Origin: Niveispirillum irakense DSM 11586
GTDB lineage: Bacteria; Pseudomonadota; Alphaproteobacteria; Azospirillales; Azospirillaceae
Reading direction: 5' to 3'
Assembly (NCBI RefSeq): GCF_000429645.1
Contig: NZ_AUCG01000016.1
Span: 310,001-374,000 of the forward strand
Length of the DNA: 64,000 nucleotides
In this document: positions 51,246 through 61,298 of the stretch, one piece after another
Position numbering within the stretch: the first letter of the stretch is position 1
Layout of the letters: every line of letters starts with the position of its first letter
Notes under the pieces: generated by a model
Told to the model about the DNA's origin: nothing
Seen by the model: only the letters and a program-made list of their open reading frames with translations
Database searches by the model: none
Program-made: the position numbers and the translations under genes

Positions 51246-51729
51246 AGGGAGGCTCCCATTCTGGGCGGTTTGATCACGGATTGCTGGCGCCAAAGCTAGA
51301 GCGGCGGCACCGCCCGCGCAAGGCCGCGCAAGGGCTCGCGATCAAGCCACCCTGCCGGCTGGCCAGTATGCCCCCTCGCTTCAGTAAATATCGGATCGGG
51401 GTATAGGGCCGACATATGTGAAAAGGAATATGAAAGCCTTCCAAAGAGGATACGCAGAAAAATCCCATCTTCTGCGCACAGTTTTGCCCTAATTGTCGTC
51501 AAATCTCCGATCCGTCGCAGATAAGATTGAGACCGGTTACTTGGGACGGTGACATTCTTGGGCACATCGCCTGCCGTGTTGCTGAATTAACACAGTTAAG
51601 ATCAGAGAATGAATGCAGAGTTCTTGATCCGGAACTGATCCCAAAAAGCCGACGTTATCTGCCGCGAAACGGGAGTTGATGATTGACCTTGGTTCACAAG
51701 GGCGATCCCTTTCAGGAGGAAGTACAGAA
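51246..51729. other. Gene-free divergent region upstream of ompA
   Basis: 484 bp between the divergent pepP and OmpA-family genes. No ORF with good codon bias, tRNA or clear repeat was seen. The half nearer ompA (about 51400-51660) is AT-richer and contains AATTAACACAGTTAAGATCA, suitable for a promoter, but no box pair was convincing. It probably holds the ompA promoter and a long 5' leader. Confidence 0.4.
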
Positions 51730-52848
51730 ATGAAGAAGCTGCGCCCGATGCTGGTATCAGCGGCATCCGCCGTCGCGCTGCTGGCCGCCATCCCGGCGGT
51801 CGTCCAGGCACAAGAGACGAACACCAATGTCGTTGAGGGCCCCTATATTGGCCTCCAGGGTGGTTATCTCTGGAACCGCGACATGGAGGTGAATGCCGGC
51901 ACCGCGTCCAACGAGATTTCGTTCAAGGATGGCTGGACCGGTATCGTCGAGGGCGGCTACCGCTTTGATAACGGCCTCCGCCTGGGCCTGGAAAGCGGCT
52001 TTAACCGGAATTCCGTGAAGGAAATTACCGGCGGCCCGACCGGCCGCGCCGGCGATTTCGGTCGCGTCGACGCCATCACCATGATGGGTGTGGCGAATTA
52101 TGAATTCGACACGAACAGCCCGCTGCGCCCCTATGTCGGCGCTGGTGCCGGTGTCGCCCGCCTGCATTTCAACAATGTCGGCGACCTGTCCACACCCGGC
52201 CTGCGTTATAATGATTGGGATACGGCCTTCGCCTGGCAGATCGGTGCCGGTTTCTCCTACGCCGTGTCGCCCAATGTCGACCTGTCCGTGGGCTATCGCT
52301 ATCTCGACACCGCCGCCGTCACCATGAAGGAAGCGGGCCAGCGCGCGAAGTTCGACTATAATAACCATGCACTGCTGATCGGTGCCCGCTACACGTTCGG
52401 CGCCCCGGCACCGGAGCCGGTGGCGACCACGACGGTAGCTCCCCCGCCGCCCCCGCCCCCGCCGCCTCCCCCCCCCCCGCCGCCCCCGCCGCCGTCGATC
52501 ACCCGTAACTTCACGGTCTTCTTCGACTTCGACAAGGCCACGCTGTCGCCAGACGCCGAGGGTGTGCTGCGCAACGTGATCCGCGATGCCGAGGCCGGCA
52601 AGATCGTCAGCATCACCGTCAACGGCCATGCCGACACCTCCGGCTCAACCCGGTATAATGAGGAACTGTCGCGTCGCCGTGCGGAATCGGTGCGTGAATA
52701 TCTGGTGAGCCAGGGCCTGGGCAATGCCCAGATCTCGGTTGAAGCCAAGGGTGAAACGGACCTGCTGGTCCCGACCGCCGATGGTGTGCGTGAGCCGTCC
52801 AACCGCCGCGCCGTCATCATCTTCCCCGAAGGCGGCCCGAACAGCTAA
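51730..52848 (+). CDS. OmpA-family outer-membrane protein
   Basis: 372 residues: signal peptide (about 1-27, VVQAQ), an eight-stranded OmpA-like barrel (about 35-225, GPYIGLQGGYLWNRD ... DLSVGYRYLD ... HALLIGARYTF), a linker of 18 consecutive prolines (about 238-255), and a C-terminal OmpA peptidoglycan-binding domain (about 257-370) with FFDFDKATLSPDAEGVL and NGHADTSGSTRYNEELSRRRAESVREYLVSQGL. It should tether the outer membrane to peptidoglycan. AGGAGGAAG precedes the ATG. The proline linker contains an uninterrupted run of 11 C, a possible slippage site. Confidence 0.95.
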   Translation: MKKLRPMLVSAASAVALLAAIPAVVQAQETNTNVVEGPYIGLQGGYLWNRDMEVNAGTASNEISFKDGWTGIVEGGYRFDNGLRLGLESGFNRNSVKEITGGPTGRAGDFGRVDAITMMGVANYEFDTNSPLRPYVGAGAGVARLHFNNVGDLSTPGLRYNDWDTAFAWQIGAGFSYAVSPNVDLSVGYRYLDTAAVTMKEAGQRAKFDYNNHALLIGARYTFGAPAPEPVATTTVAPPPPPPPPPPPPPPPPPPSITRNFTVFFDFDKATLSPDAEGVLRNVIRDAEAGKIVSITVNGHADTSGSTRYNEELSRRRAESVREYLVSQGLGNAQISVEAKGETDLLVPTADGVREPSNRRAVIIFPEGGPNS

Positions 52849-52871
52849 GCCCTTGGGAAATTGAGATGAAG

Positions 52872-52905
52872 AAGCCCCGGTGGAGTGATCCGCCGGGGCT
52901 TTTTT
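52872..52905 (+). terminator. Intrinsic terminator after ompA
   Basis: 12-bp stem AAGCCCCGGTGG (52872-52883) with CCGCCGGGGCTT (52890-52901; one G-T pair), 6-nt loop, then a T-run. About 25 bp after the ompA stop. Confidence 0.92.
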
Positions 52906-52933
52906 CATTCGCCGCTTCTGCCACTGACAAAGA

Positions 52934-52969
52934 AAAAGCCCGCAACCAGTTTCCTGGAAGCGGGCTTTT
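52934..52969 (-). terminator. Intrinsic terminator after aspS
   Basis: Stem AAAAGCCCGC (52934-52943) with GCGGGCTTTT (52960-52969) and an inner CCAG/CTGG pairing. The A-rich left flank gives T residues on the minus strand. It lies about 35 bp after the aspS stop and may also back up the ompA terminator. Confidence 0.85.
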
Positions 52970-53004
52970 CCCTGTTTAAGAGGCTCTGGCCGGTAGCCGG
53001 AGCC

Positions 53005-54816
53005 TTATTCCGCCGTCGTGATCTTCGGCTTCGGCAGGTCCAGCTTGATGTGCAGTTCCTTCAGCCGGTCCGGGGTGGTGGCGTTGGGGGCCTGCATCAG
53101 AAGGTCTTCGGCGCGCTGGTTCAGCGGGAACACGATAACCTCGCGGATGTTCGGCTCGTCCGCCAGCAGCATCACCATGCGGTCGATGCCGGGGGCCGAA
53201 CCACCGTGCGGCGGGGCGCCCAGCTTGAAGGCCGACAGCATGCCGCCGAACTTGGCTTCCAGAACCTCCGGCGGGTAGCCGGCAATTTCGAACGCCTTAT
53301 ACATGATTTCCGGCTTGTGGTTACGGATGGCGCCGGACGACAGTTCCACACCGTTACACACAATATCGTACTGATAGGCGTTGATGGTCAGCGGGTCCTG
53401 GTTCAGCAGCGCGTCCAGCCCGCCCTGGGGCATGGAGAACGGGTTGTGGCTGAAGTCGATCTTCTTCCGCTCTTCGTCATATTCGAACATCGGGAAATCG
53501 ACGATCCAGCAGAACTTGTAGGTGTCCTTCTCGATCAGGTCCAATTCCTCGCCGATGCGTGTACGGGCCAGGCCCGCCAGCTTGGCGGCAGGGCCTGCCT
53601 GATCGCAGACGAAGAAGACGGCATCGCCATCCTGCAGGCCCACGACCTCGCGCAGGGCCGCTTGGGCGGCTTCCGGCACGAACTTGGCGATGGGGCCCTT
53701 GCCGCCAGCGGCTTCAAACAGGATATAGCCCAGGCCGGGCGCACCCAGGCCACGGGCCCAATCGTTCAGCTTGTCGAAGAAGCTGCGCGGCTTGTCGGCG
53801 ACCGAGGGGGCGCGGATGGCGCGGACAACGCCGCCATTGGCGATCACGCCCTTGAAGGCCTTGAACTCCACATCGTCGCGCTGGAACACAGCCGTCACGT
53901 CGGTGATCACCAGCGGGTTGCGCAGGTCCGGCTTGTCATTGCCATATTTCAGCATCGATTCGGCGTAGGGGATACGCACGAACGGGTAGGAGGAGACGGT
54001 GCGCTTGGTGCCCGTGAAACCGCTGAATTCCTCAAAAATGCCGTGGATCACCGGCTCGATGGCGGCGAACACATCTTCCTGGGTGACGAAGCTCATCTCA
54101 AAATCGAGCTGGTAGAACTCACCCGGCGAGCGGTCGGCGCGGCTATCCTCATCGCGGAAGCAGGGCGCGATCTGGAAATAGCGGTCAAAGCCCGACACCA
54201 TCAGCAACTGCTTGAACTGTTGCGGGGCCTGCGGCAGGGCGTAGAACTTGCCGGGATGGTTGCGGGACGGCACCAGGAAGTCGCGCGCGCCTTCCGGGCT
54301 GCTGGCCGTCAGGATCGGGGTCTGGAATTCCACGAAACCCTGTTCGATCATGCGGCGGCGGGCCGACGCGATGACGTGGGAGCGCAGCAGAATATTCTTC
54401 TGCATCTTCTCCCGGCGCAGATCCAGGAAGCGGTAACGCAGGCGCAGTTCCTCACCGGCATCCTGTTCGCTGTTGACCTGCAGGGGTAGCGGGTCGGCGG
54501 CGGACTGCACATCCAGGTCGCGGACCTTCACCTCGACATGGCCGGTCGGCAGCTTGTCGTTCACGGTTTCGGGCGTGCGGGTCACCACCTCACCGGTGAT
54601 GGTCACAACCGATTCCAGGCGCAGGCCGTCCAGCACCTGGAAATGCGGGGACGAGGTATCAACCACGCACTGGGTGATGCCGAAATGGTCGCGCAGATCG
54701 ATGAACAGCAACTGCCCATGGTCGCGCTTGCGGTTGATCCAGCCGGACAGGCGGACATTCTGGCCGGCATGGTCCGGGCGGAGTTGGCCACAATTATGCG
54801 AGCGATAGGCGTGCAT
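53005..54816 (-). CDS. aspS: Aspartate--tRNA ligase
   Basis: Class II synthetase of the bacterial type, 603 residues from the ATG at 54814-54816. The anticodon-binding OB domain is about 1-110 ([31 protein letters not shown]). Motif 2 ([29 protein letters not shown]) follows, then the bacterial GAD insertion (about 290-420) and motif 3 (GLDR-like [24 protein letters not shown]). Whether it also mischarges tRNA-Asn, for amidation by GatCAB, cannot be told by eye. The frame extends upstream to 54924 but without homology. Confidence 0.96.
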   Translation of the reverse strand: MHAYRSHNCGQLRPDHAGQNVRLSGWINRKRDHGQLLFIDLRDHFGITQCVVDTSSPHFQVLDGLRLESVVTITGEVVTRTPETVNDKLPTGHVEVKVRDLDVQSAADPLPLQVNSEQDAGEELRLRYRFLDLRREKMQKNILLRSHVIASARRRMIEQGFVEFQTPILTASSPEGARDFLVPSRNHPGKFYALPQAPQQFKQLLMVSGFDRYFQIAPCFRDEDSRADRSPGEFYQLDFEMSFVTQEDVFAAIEPVIHGIFEEFSGFTGTKRTVSSYPFVRIPYAESMLKYGNDKPDLRNPLVITDVTAVFQRDDVEFKAFKGVIANGGVVRAIRAPSVADKPRSFFDKLNDWARGLGAPGLGYILFEAAGGKGPIAKFVPEAAQAALREVVGLQDGDAVFFVCDQAGPAAKLAGLARTRIGEELDLIEKDTYKFCWIVDFPMFEYDEERKKIDFSHNPFSMPQGGLDALLNQDPLTINAYQYDIVCNGVELSSGAIRNHKPEIMYKAFEIAGYPPEVLEAKFGGMLSAFKLGAPPHGGSAPGIDRMVMLLADEPNIREVIVFPLNQRAEDLLMQAPNATTPDRLKELHIKLDLPKPKITTAE

Positions 54817-54940
54817 GGTGGATCGACCTTGGGTGCGGATGGGCAATAGGAAAGGCTGCCAGCGGGCAGGCTGCCAGCATGGTTTGCGCCACACCACACC
54901 GGACGGGGCTTGCTTGTCAAGCACAGCCCGCGCGGTTCTG

Positions 54941-55765
54941 TCACCCTGTTACGCGCCACCGCTCCATAATGGCGCCGATGGCCCCGTTCGCCATCAGCGT
55001 CTGGCGGGCAACCTCCAGCCGCTGCGCCTTATCCTGCCGGTCCAGCGGCAGCGCGATATAGTGGGGCGAAACCGACAGCGGCTTCGGCAGGAAGCGTATC
55101 TTGTCCAGCACGCCCAGTTCCTTCGCTTTCCAGGCCAGCGCCAGCCTGTCCCCCACCACCAGATCAATGCGCCCTGCGGCCAGCTTGCGCAGCGAGAACT
55201 CATCGCTCCGGGCCGGATCCCGTGTGAAATGGGTGGCCGTGTCGAAGGCAGCACCATAATGGTTGCGCTGTGCGGTGCCGATCACCAGCCCTGTCAGATC
55301 CTCAAGCGTGTTGAAGGTCAGCGCACAATCGGCACGGGCGGCGAAGGCGATCTCCCCGTCGCGGAACGGACCGACCATCAGGAAGTCCCGGAAGCGTTGT
55401 TCCGATGGGACCAGCCCGAACAGAATATCGCATTGCCGCTGTTCCAGTTGCACCATGGCGCGGGACCAGACCATCTGCTGGAAGCGATAGGGGGCGCCGG
55501 CTTCTTCCAGCAGGGCGGTGACGATTTCCACATCCAGCCCCGCCGGGCCATGATCGGGGATGGTGAAGCAATAAGGCGGGAAATCGTCGATGCAGTTGAC
55601 GATCCAGGGCGCTTCCCGTCCCGGATCACCCTGGGCGCGGGTAGGCTGGGCCAGGGCGGACTGACGTAGAAAAAGGGGAAGACCGGCAATCCCGATCAGC
55701 AGATCGCGCCGACGCACGCCAAATATGGTCGCGGCTGATGGCGACAAAGGCCCTGTGTCCGACAT
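54941..55765 (-). CDS. Periplasmic solute-binding protein, family 3
   Basis: About 274 residues. After a basic [24 protein letters not shown] signal (twin-arginine-like or Sec) it has the SBP-3 layout: [37 protein letters not shown], then [39 protein letters not shown] and [25 protein letters not shown]. Such proteins bind amino acids for ABC importers or act as free sensors; no permease or ATPase gene adjoins it. ATG 55763-55765 with GGAAGG upstream was preferred over 55783. Divergent from rnd. Confidence 0.85.
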   Translation of the reverse strand: MSDTGPLSPSAATIFGVRRRDLLIGIAGLPLFLRQSALAQPTRAQGDPGREAPWIVNCIDDFPPYCFTIPDHGPAGLDVEIVTALLEEAGAPYRFQQMVWSRAMVQLEQRQCDILFGLVPSEQRFRDFLMVGPFRDGEIAFAARADCALTFNTLEDLTGLVIGTAQRNHYGAAFDTATHFTRDPARSDEFSLRKLAAGRIDLVVGDRLALAWKAKELGVLDKIRFLPKPLSVSPHYIALPLDRQDKAQRLEVARQTLMANGAIGAIMERWRVTG

Positions 55766-55874
55766 CCGGTCACCTTCCTTCACGCTTCAGACCCCTGGAA
55801 TATCTTATACGCATGCCCGCTTGCCGGATATCGGTATTCGACAGCGGCCAGCATGTCATGTATCAGTCCTGCTC

Positions 55875-57029
55875 ATGACTCTGATCACCAATACCGCCGA
55901 CCTTTCCGCCTTTATCGACCGTATCCGGGGTGCCGATTACGTCACCGTCGATACGGAGTTCATGCGGGAAAAAACCTATTATCCCCAACTCTGCCTGGTG
56001 CAGGTGGCCGGCCCCGACGATGCCGCTGCCATCGACCCGCTGGCGCCCGGCATCGACCTGACGCCGCTGTTCGATCTGATGAATGATCCGGCGGTGCTGA
56101 AGGTGTTCCACGCCGCCCGGCAGGATCTGGAAATCTTCTTCCACCTGACCGGCAAAGTCCCGGCGCCGCTGTTCGACACGCAGGTGGCGGCCATGGTCTG
56201 CGGCTTTGGCGACAGCGTAGGCTACGAAACGCTGATCACCAAGCTGACCCCGGCGCGGATCGACAAATCCAGCCGCTTCACCGACTGGTCGCAGCGCCCG
56301 CTGACCGACCGGCAATTGACCTATGCCCTGTCGGACGTGACGCATCTGCGCCCGGCTTATGAGAAAATCCGCGCCAAGCTGGCCCGCACTGGCCGCGAGG
56401 AATGGCTGGCGGACGAGATGGGCATCCTGACCGAACCGGCGACATATCGGACCGAGCCGGAAGATGCCTGGAAGCGCCTGAAGGTACGAACCGAGAAGCC
56501 GCGCTTCCTGGCCATCCTGAAGGAAGTGGCGGCTTGGCGGGAGCGGGAGTCCCAGCGCAAGGATTTGCCGCGCAACCGCGTGCTGCGGGACGAGGCGCTG
56601 GTGGAAATTGCCGCGCACGCCCCCACCAAAGTGGATGATCTGGCCCGCACGCGCGGCCTGGGCACCGGTCTGGCGCAAGGCCGTTATGGCACGGAAATCC
56701 TGGCCGCAATCCAGACAGCGCTCTCCATCCCCGACGCACAGCTTCCCCGTCCGGAACCGCGTGTTGAACCGGCCCCCGGCATCGCCCCGATCGTGGAACT
56801 GCTGCGCGTGCTGCTGAAGATGGTCTGTGACGAGAATGAGGTGGCGAGCCGTCTGGTCGCCAATTCCGCCGATCTGGAAGCCATCGCCGGCAATGACAAT
56901 GCCGATGTGATGGCCCTGAAAGGCTGGCGCCGTGACCTATTCGGCGAAGCGGCGCTGAAGCTGAAGCGCGGCCAGTTGGCCCTGGCGATTGCCGGCAAGA
57001 AGGTAAAGCTGGTGGAGTTGGAGAAGTGA
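55875..57029 (+). CDS. rnd: Ribonuclease D
   Basis: 3'-5' exoribonuclease for tRNA and stable-RNA maturation, 384 residues from ATG 55875. DEDD motifs: Exo I VTVDTEFMREKTYYPQLCLVQVA, Exo II KVFHAARQDLEIFFHL, Exo III LTYALSDVTHLRPAYEKI. An HRDC domain follows (about 205-285, RFLAILKEVAAWRERESQRKDLPRNRVLRDEALVEIA) and a second HRDC-like tail. The frame continues upstream to 55725 but overlaps the divergent gene, so the internal ATG is preferred. Confidence 0.94.
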   Translation: MTLITNTADLSAFIDRIRGADYVTVDTEFMREKTYYPQLCLVQVAGPDDAAAIDPLAPGIDLTPLFDLMNDPAVLKVFHAARQDLEIFFHLTGKVPAPLFDTQVAAMVCGFGDSVGYETLITKLTPARIDKSSRFTDWSQRPLTDRQLTYALSDVTHLRPAYEKIRAKLARTGREEWLADEMGILTEPATYRTEPEDAWKRLKVRTEKPRFLAILKEVAAWRERESQRKDLPRNRVLRDEALVEIAAHAPTKVDDLARTRGLGTGLAQGRYGTEILAAIQTALSIPDAQLPRPEPRVEPAPGIAPIVELLRVLLKMVCDENEVASRLVANSADLEAIAGNDNADVMALKGWRRDLFGEAALKLKRGQLALAIAGKKVKLVELEK

Positions 57030-57122
57030 CAGTGCCGGGCGGTGGCTGAACCGGCAAGCCTTGCCATTCGCGGCGGGAACGGCACAATGGCCGCCTTTGC
57101 CCGATGATGTGAGGTCGCCCCG

Positions 57123-58004
57123 ATGTCCGCCCCCGCCCTGCCCGCCGGTTTCGAGCCCGCCGGTTTCGAGATTGTCGAAGCGCACCGTTCTTCTGGCGGC
57201 ACACAATATGTGCTGGCCCATGACAGCACGGCCACCGGCTGCAGGATGCGGTTCGGCCTGTATCTGCCGCCCCAGTATCAGACTGCCAAGGCAAAGCTGC
57301 CGCTGCTGGTCTTCCTGTCGGGGCTGACCTGCACGGAGCAGAATTTCATCACCAAGGCCGGCGCCCAGACCCTGGCGGCGGAACTGGGGCTGGCCATCCT
57401 GGCGCCCGATACCAGCCCGCGCGGGGTGGAAATACCGGGCCAGGATGACAGCTATGATTTCGGCTCTGGCGCTGGCTTCTATGTCGATGCGACGGAGGCG
57501 CCCTGGTCGGCGCATTACCGGATGGAAACCTATGTTCTGGAACTGCTGGATGCAGTGCTGGCAGGCTTTGCCCTGGATGGCGCCCGCGTCGGCATTACCG
57601 GCCATTCCATGGGCGGGCATGGCGCGCTGACGCTGGCCATGCGCCATCCCGACCGGTTCCGCAGCCTGTCCGCCTTCGCCCCCATCGCCTCGCCCACCCG
57701 CTGCCCTTGGGGACAGAAGGCGCTGGCCGGCTATCTGGGGGGGGATGAAACCCTGTGGGCCGGGCATGATGCCAGCCTGCTGCTGACCAGCCGGGGCTGG
57801 AAAGGCGATATCCTGGTTGATCAGGGGCTGGACGACAGCTTCCTGGAAGGGCAATTGAAGCCGGAACTGTTGCAGGAAGCCGCCGCCAAGGCCGGCGTTT
57901 CCCTGACGCTGCGCCGCCAGCCCGGCTATGACCATTCCTATTATTTCATTGCCAGCTTCATGGGTGACCATCTGCGCTGGCATGCTGAACGGCTGGTGCG
58001 CTGA
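57123..58004 (+). CDS. fghA: S-formylglutathione hydrolase
   Basis: Esterase of the glutathione-dependent formaldehyde detoxification route, 293 residues, normal length. Features: LPLLVFLSGLTCTEQNFITKAGAQ, APDTSPRGVEIPGQDDSYDFGSGAGFYVDAT, and the nucleophile GHSMGGHGALTLA (Ser), with Asp in VDQGLDDSFLEGQ and His in GYDHSYYFI. The first enzyme of the route (adhC/frmA) is not in the window. A run of eight G at about 57737-57744 is in frame. Confidence 0.95.
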   Translation: MSAPALPAGFEPAGFEIVEAHRSSGGTQYVLAHDSTATGCRMRFGLYLPPQYQTAKAKLPLLVFLSGLTCTEQNFITKAGAQTLAAELGLAILAPDTSPRGVEIPGQDDSYDFGSGAGFYVDATEAPWSAHYRMETYVLELLDAVLAGFALDGARVGITGHSMGGHGALTLAMRHPDRFRSLSAFAPIASPTRCPWGQKALAGYLGGDETLWAGHDASLLLTSRGWKGDILVDQGLDDSFLEGQLKPELLQEAAAKAGVSLTLRRQPGYDHSYYFIASFMGDHLRWHAERLVR

Positions 58005-58010
58005 TCCATC

Positions 58011-59168
58011 ATGAAAGCCGGCAACAGCACCCTTTCCGCCTATGGCACCACCATTTTCGAGGTGATGTCCCGGCTGGCCGCCCAGCATCAGGCCGTCAAT
58101 CTGGGCCAGGGCTTCCCCGACGGGAACGGCCCGCCCGATCTGGTGCAGGCCGCCGCCACCTATCTGGCGGAAGGCTGGAACCAATATCCGCCGATGCTGG
58201 GCCTGCCCGCCCTGCGGCAGGCGGTGGCCGCCCATAACCAGCGTTTCTATGGGCTGGAGGTGGATTGGGCGACGGAGACGATGGTGACCAGCGGCGCCAC
58301 GGAGGCGCTGGCCGCCTGCCTGTTCGGCCTGCTGGAACCGGGTGATGAGGTGGTGCTGTTCCAGCCGCTTTATGACAGCTATGTCCCCATCATCCGCCGG
58401 GCCGGGGCCATCCCGCGCTTTGTCAGCCTGAAGGCGCCGGACTGGGGTTTCACCCGCGCCGATCTGGAGGCTGTATTCAGCCCCCGGACCAAGCTGGTGC
58501 TGGTCAATAACCCGCAGAACCCGGCGGGCAAGGTCTGGCGGCGGGAGGAACTGGACCTGCTGGCCCGCTTCATCCTGGCCCATGACACGCTGGCCGTCTG
58601 CGATGAAGTGTATGAGCATCTGGTGTTTGGCGATGCTAAGCACATCCCGCTGATGACCCTGCCCGGCATGCGGGAACGGACCATCCGCATCGGATCGGCC
58701 GGGAAAAGCTTTTCGCTGACCGGCTGGAAGGTCGGATACCTGACTGGTCCCGCCGCCCTGATGCAGCCCGTGGCCAAGGCCCACCAGTATCTGACCTTCA
58801 CCACCCCGCCCAATCTGCAGCACGCCGTGGCGCTGGGGCTGGGGAAGGACAACTCTTATTTCCAGGAATTAGCCGACGAGATGCAGCTTGGCCGGGACCG
58901 GCTGGCAAAAGGGCTGCGGCAGGCGGGCTTTACCGTGCTGGACGGGGCCGGCACCTATTTCCTGACCGTGGATTTGGCGGCCAGCGGGATCGAGGAAGAG
59001 GATGCCGCCTTCTGCCAGCGCATGGTGGTGGAAGCCGGCGTCGCCGCCATCCCGATCAGCGCCTTTTTTGAGCAGGATGCCCCAAAGCATCTGATCCGCT
59101 TCTGCTTCTGCAAAAAGGCGGAAACCTTGGACGAGGCCATCCGCCGGCTGACCGCCTGGCGGTGCTGA
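58011..59168 (+). CDS. PLP-dependent aminotransferase, class I/II
   Basis: 385 residues, fold-type I. It starts STLSAYGTTIFEVMSRLAAQHQAVNLGQGFPDG, characteristic of the methionine/kynurenine aminotransferase-like group (compare E. coli YbdL). NNPQNPAGKVW binds the cofactor and the PLP lysine is in IGSAGKSFSLTGWKVGY. Six bases separate it from fghA, suggesting cotranscription. Substrate preference (methionine, glutamine, kynurenine) is unproven. Confidence 0.9.
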   Translation: MKAGNSTLSAYGTTIFEVMSRLAAQHQAVNLGQGFPDGNGPPDLVQAAATYLAEGWNQYPPMLGLPALRQAVAAHNQRFYGLEVDWATETMVTSGATEALAACLFGLLEPGDEVVLFQPLYDSYVPIIRRAGAIPRFVSLKAPDWGFTRADLEAVFSPRTKLVLVNNPQNPAGKVWRREELDLLARFILAHDTLAVCDEVYEHLVFGDAKHIPLMTLPGMRERTIRIGSAGKSFSLTGWKVGYLTGPAALMQPVAKAHQYLTFTTPPNLQHAVALGLGKDNSYFQELADEMQLGRDRLAKGLRQAGFTVLDGAGTYFLTVDLAASGIEEEDAAFCQRMVVEAGVAAIPISAFFEQDAPKHLIRFCFCKKAETLDEAIRRLTAWRC

Positions 59169-59300
59169 CGCAAAAGGGGCAGTGGCTGACCGCAAAGGCG
59201 GCATGCAGTCGCAGGCATATCGGGCAGGCGCGGTCCACGGTAATTTCCTAACCTGGAACCTGCAATCCTGCAGGAACGCCTGCCCCCGGGTCGCTTCCCC

Positions 59301-60236
59301 ATGTCTGCCGCCACCACGTCCACCACCAGCGCCAATGGCTCTGGCGAGAATTTCATGACCGGTATCCTGCTGGCCTTCCTGGCCTTTGCCGGATACAGCA
59401 TCATGGATGTGACGGTGAAGATGCTGGTGAAGCATTATTCCGTGCCGCAGGTTATCGTTTTTAATAACCTGTTCGCCTTCGGCCCGATCCTGACCTATGC
59501 CATCATCAGCGGCGGGTTGTGGCGCAACCTGCGCACAAGGCGGCCGGGCATGCATCTGGCCCGCGCCTGCTGTGGCCTGTGCAGCGGCTTTTTGGGCTTC
59601 TACGCCTATTCCCAGATGCCCATTGCCGATGTCTATGCGCTGGCCTTCACGGCGCCGCTTTTCATCACAGCACTCGCCGTGCCGGTCCTGAAGGAACCGG
59701 TGGGCTGGCGGCGCTGGACCGCGGTGGGCGTGGGTTTCCTGGGCGTCATGGTCATGCTGCGGCCGGGCAGCGGGTTGCTGAACCCGGCGGCTTTCGCGGC
59801 CCTGGGCGGGGCCTTCTTCTATTCCATCGGCATGCTGATCACGCGGCTGATGCGGGGGACGGAAAGCAGCGTTTCCTTCGCCTTCTATTCCTCCCTGTGC
59901 GGCCTGCTGGTCTATGGCTGCATGCTGCCCTGGCTGGGCCAGATGCCGACATTGCCACATCTGGGCCTGTCGGCCCTGGGTGGCACCTTCTGCGGTATCG
60001 CCTTTGTCTGCCTGCTGACCGCCTTTCGCAAGGTGCCCGCTGCCGTCGCCGCCCCGTTCCAATATACCCAGATCATCTGGGGCGTGCTGTATGGTTATAT
60101 CTTCTTCGGCGACCGGCCGGACGGGATGCTGTTTGTCGGTGTCGCCATCGTCATCGCATCCGGGCTTTACATCCTTTATCGCGAAACCCTGCTGGGCCGG
60201 CAGGTTGCGGCACAGCCGGTCGCGGACGGGGCTTGA
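59301..60236 (+). CDS. EamA/DMT family transporter, copy 1
   Basis: Ten-helix drug/metabolite transporter, 311 residues, with two EamA repeats (about 18-150 and 160-295). Typical are FAGYSIMDVTVKMLVKHYS, ARACCGLCSGFLGFYAYSQMPIADVYALAFTAPLFITALAVPVLKEPVGWRRW and FGDRPDGMLFVGVAIVIASGLYILYRE. Substrate unknown. It starts at ATG 59301; ATG 59355 would drop a Ser/Thr-rich leader. Three bases separate it from a paralogous transporter. Confidence 0.88.
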   Translation: MSAATTSTTSANGSGENFMTGILLAFLAFAGYSIMDVTVKMLVKHYSVPQVIVFNNLFAFGPILTYAIISGGLWRNLRTRRPGMHLARACCGLCSGFLGFYAYSQMPIADVYALAFTAPLFITALAVPVLKEPVGWRRWTAVGVGFLGVMVMLRPGSGLLNPAAFAALGGAFFYSIGMLITRLMRGTESSVSFAFYSSLCGLLVYGCMLPWLGQMPTLPHLGLSALGGTFCGIAFVCLLTAFRKVPAAVAAPFQYTQIIWGVLYGYIFFGDRPDGMLFVGVAIVIASGLYILYRETLLGRQVAAQPVADGA

Positions 60237-60239
60237 TCC

Positions 60240-61142
60240 ATGGGCGCTAAATCACTGGCCGGCATCGCCTGGTTCCAGCTCGCCATCCTCTGTTTCGGGG
60301 TGATGGATGCAGCGATCAAATATCTGACGGCGGATTTCGGCACCTGGCAGATCATGTTCTTCCGGGGTTTCTTCTCGCTGATCCCCATTGCCGTGCTGAT
60401 CCGCCAGTCCGGCGGGCTGGCAACGCTGCGCACCCGGCAGCCCCTCTCCCATGTCGGCCGCGCCCTGGTGGGGATCGCGGCGGCCTTCTGCTTTTTCTAT
60501 GCCTACGCCATCATGCCGCTGGCCGATGTCTATGCCATCGGCTTTGCCGGCCCGCTTTTCATGACCGCGCTATCCGTGCCGGTGCTGGGGGAAAAGGTGG
60601 GCTGGCGGCGCTGGATCGCGGTGCTGGTCGGCTTTGCCGGCGTCATGGTGATGCTGCGGCCAGGGGAAGGGCTGTTGACCCTGACGGCGCTGATCCCGCT
60701 GGCGGCCGCTGCCTTCTATGCCCTGACCATGCTCTATATCCGGGTGCTGGCCCGGACGGAGAGCAATGCCGCCATCACCTTCTATTTCGTCGTCACCATG
60801 TCCGCCGTGGCCGGCATCGCCATGATCCCGGACTGGCGCATGCCGGTGGGCTGGCAATGGGGGCTGCTGGTGATGGTGGGGGTGATTGGCGGCGTGGCGC
60901 AGATTGCCTTTACCCAGGCCTTCCGCCTGACCAGCCCGTCGCTGCTGGCGCCGTTTGAATATACGGCCATGATCTGGGCGGTGCTGTTCGGCTATCTGCT
61001 GTTTGGCGATGTACCGGACCGGGCGATCTGGATCGGGTCCGCCATCGTCATCGCCGCCGGCCTTTACATCATCCACCGTGAAACGGTGCTGCACCGGCAG
61101 TCGATCCTGGCTGCCAAGGCGGCGACACCCCGCGAAGGGTGA
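60240..61142 (+). CDS. EamA/DMT family transporter, copy 2
   Basis: Paralogue of the preceding gene, 300 residues, ten predicted helices. Shared signature stretches: FGVMDAAIKYLTADF, FCFFYAYAIMPLADVYAIGFAGPLFMTALSVPVLGEKVGWRRW and FGDVPDRAIWIGSAIVIAAGLYIIHRE. The tandem arrangement with a 3-bp gap indicates duplication and co-expression. The pair may act as a heteromer or as two single carriers; DMT members do both. Confidence 0.88.
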   Translation: MGAKSLAGIAWFQLAILCFGVMDAAIKYLTADFGTWQIMFFRGFFSLIPIAVLIRQSGGLATLRTRQPLSHVGRALVGIAAAFCFFYAYAIMPLADVYAIGFAGPLFMTALSVPVLGEKVGWRRWIAVLVGFAGVMVMLRPGEGLLTLTALIPLAAAAFYALTMLYIRVLARTESNAAITFYFVVTMSAVAGIAMIPDWRMPVGWQWGLLVMVGVIGGVAQIAFTQAFRLTSPSLLAPFEYTAMIWAVLFGYLLFGDVPDRAIWIGSAIVIAAGLYIIHRETVLHRQSILAAKAATPREG

Positions 61143-61298
61143 AATAATCGGTGGGCAAACCATTGATTTTAGCCAACAGATACTTGGCGTCGTTCTTCCG
61201 GATTGGCATGCTAGGGGCCGGCTTGCCATGATAGGTCGTTGTCCGGATTGGCAGGACACCCGTTACGGGCAATTCGCAGGCAGGGGATCGGGCGGTCG

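Noticed and set aside
51295-51340. CTAGAGCGG sequence as another TAGAG palindrome
   Set aside because: Starts like the repeat family but no matching second arm was found nearby.
51296-51565. 89-residue minus-strand ORF upstream of pepP
   Set aside because: Codon use unlike real genes here, no ribosome-binding site, no recognisable features.
56937-58823. 628-residue minus-strand open frame
   Set aside because: Shadow of rnd, fghA and the aminotransferase, all of which have clear catalytic motifs on the plus strand.
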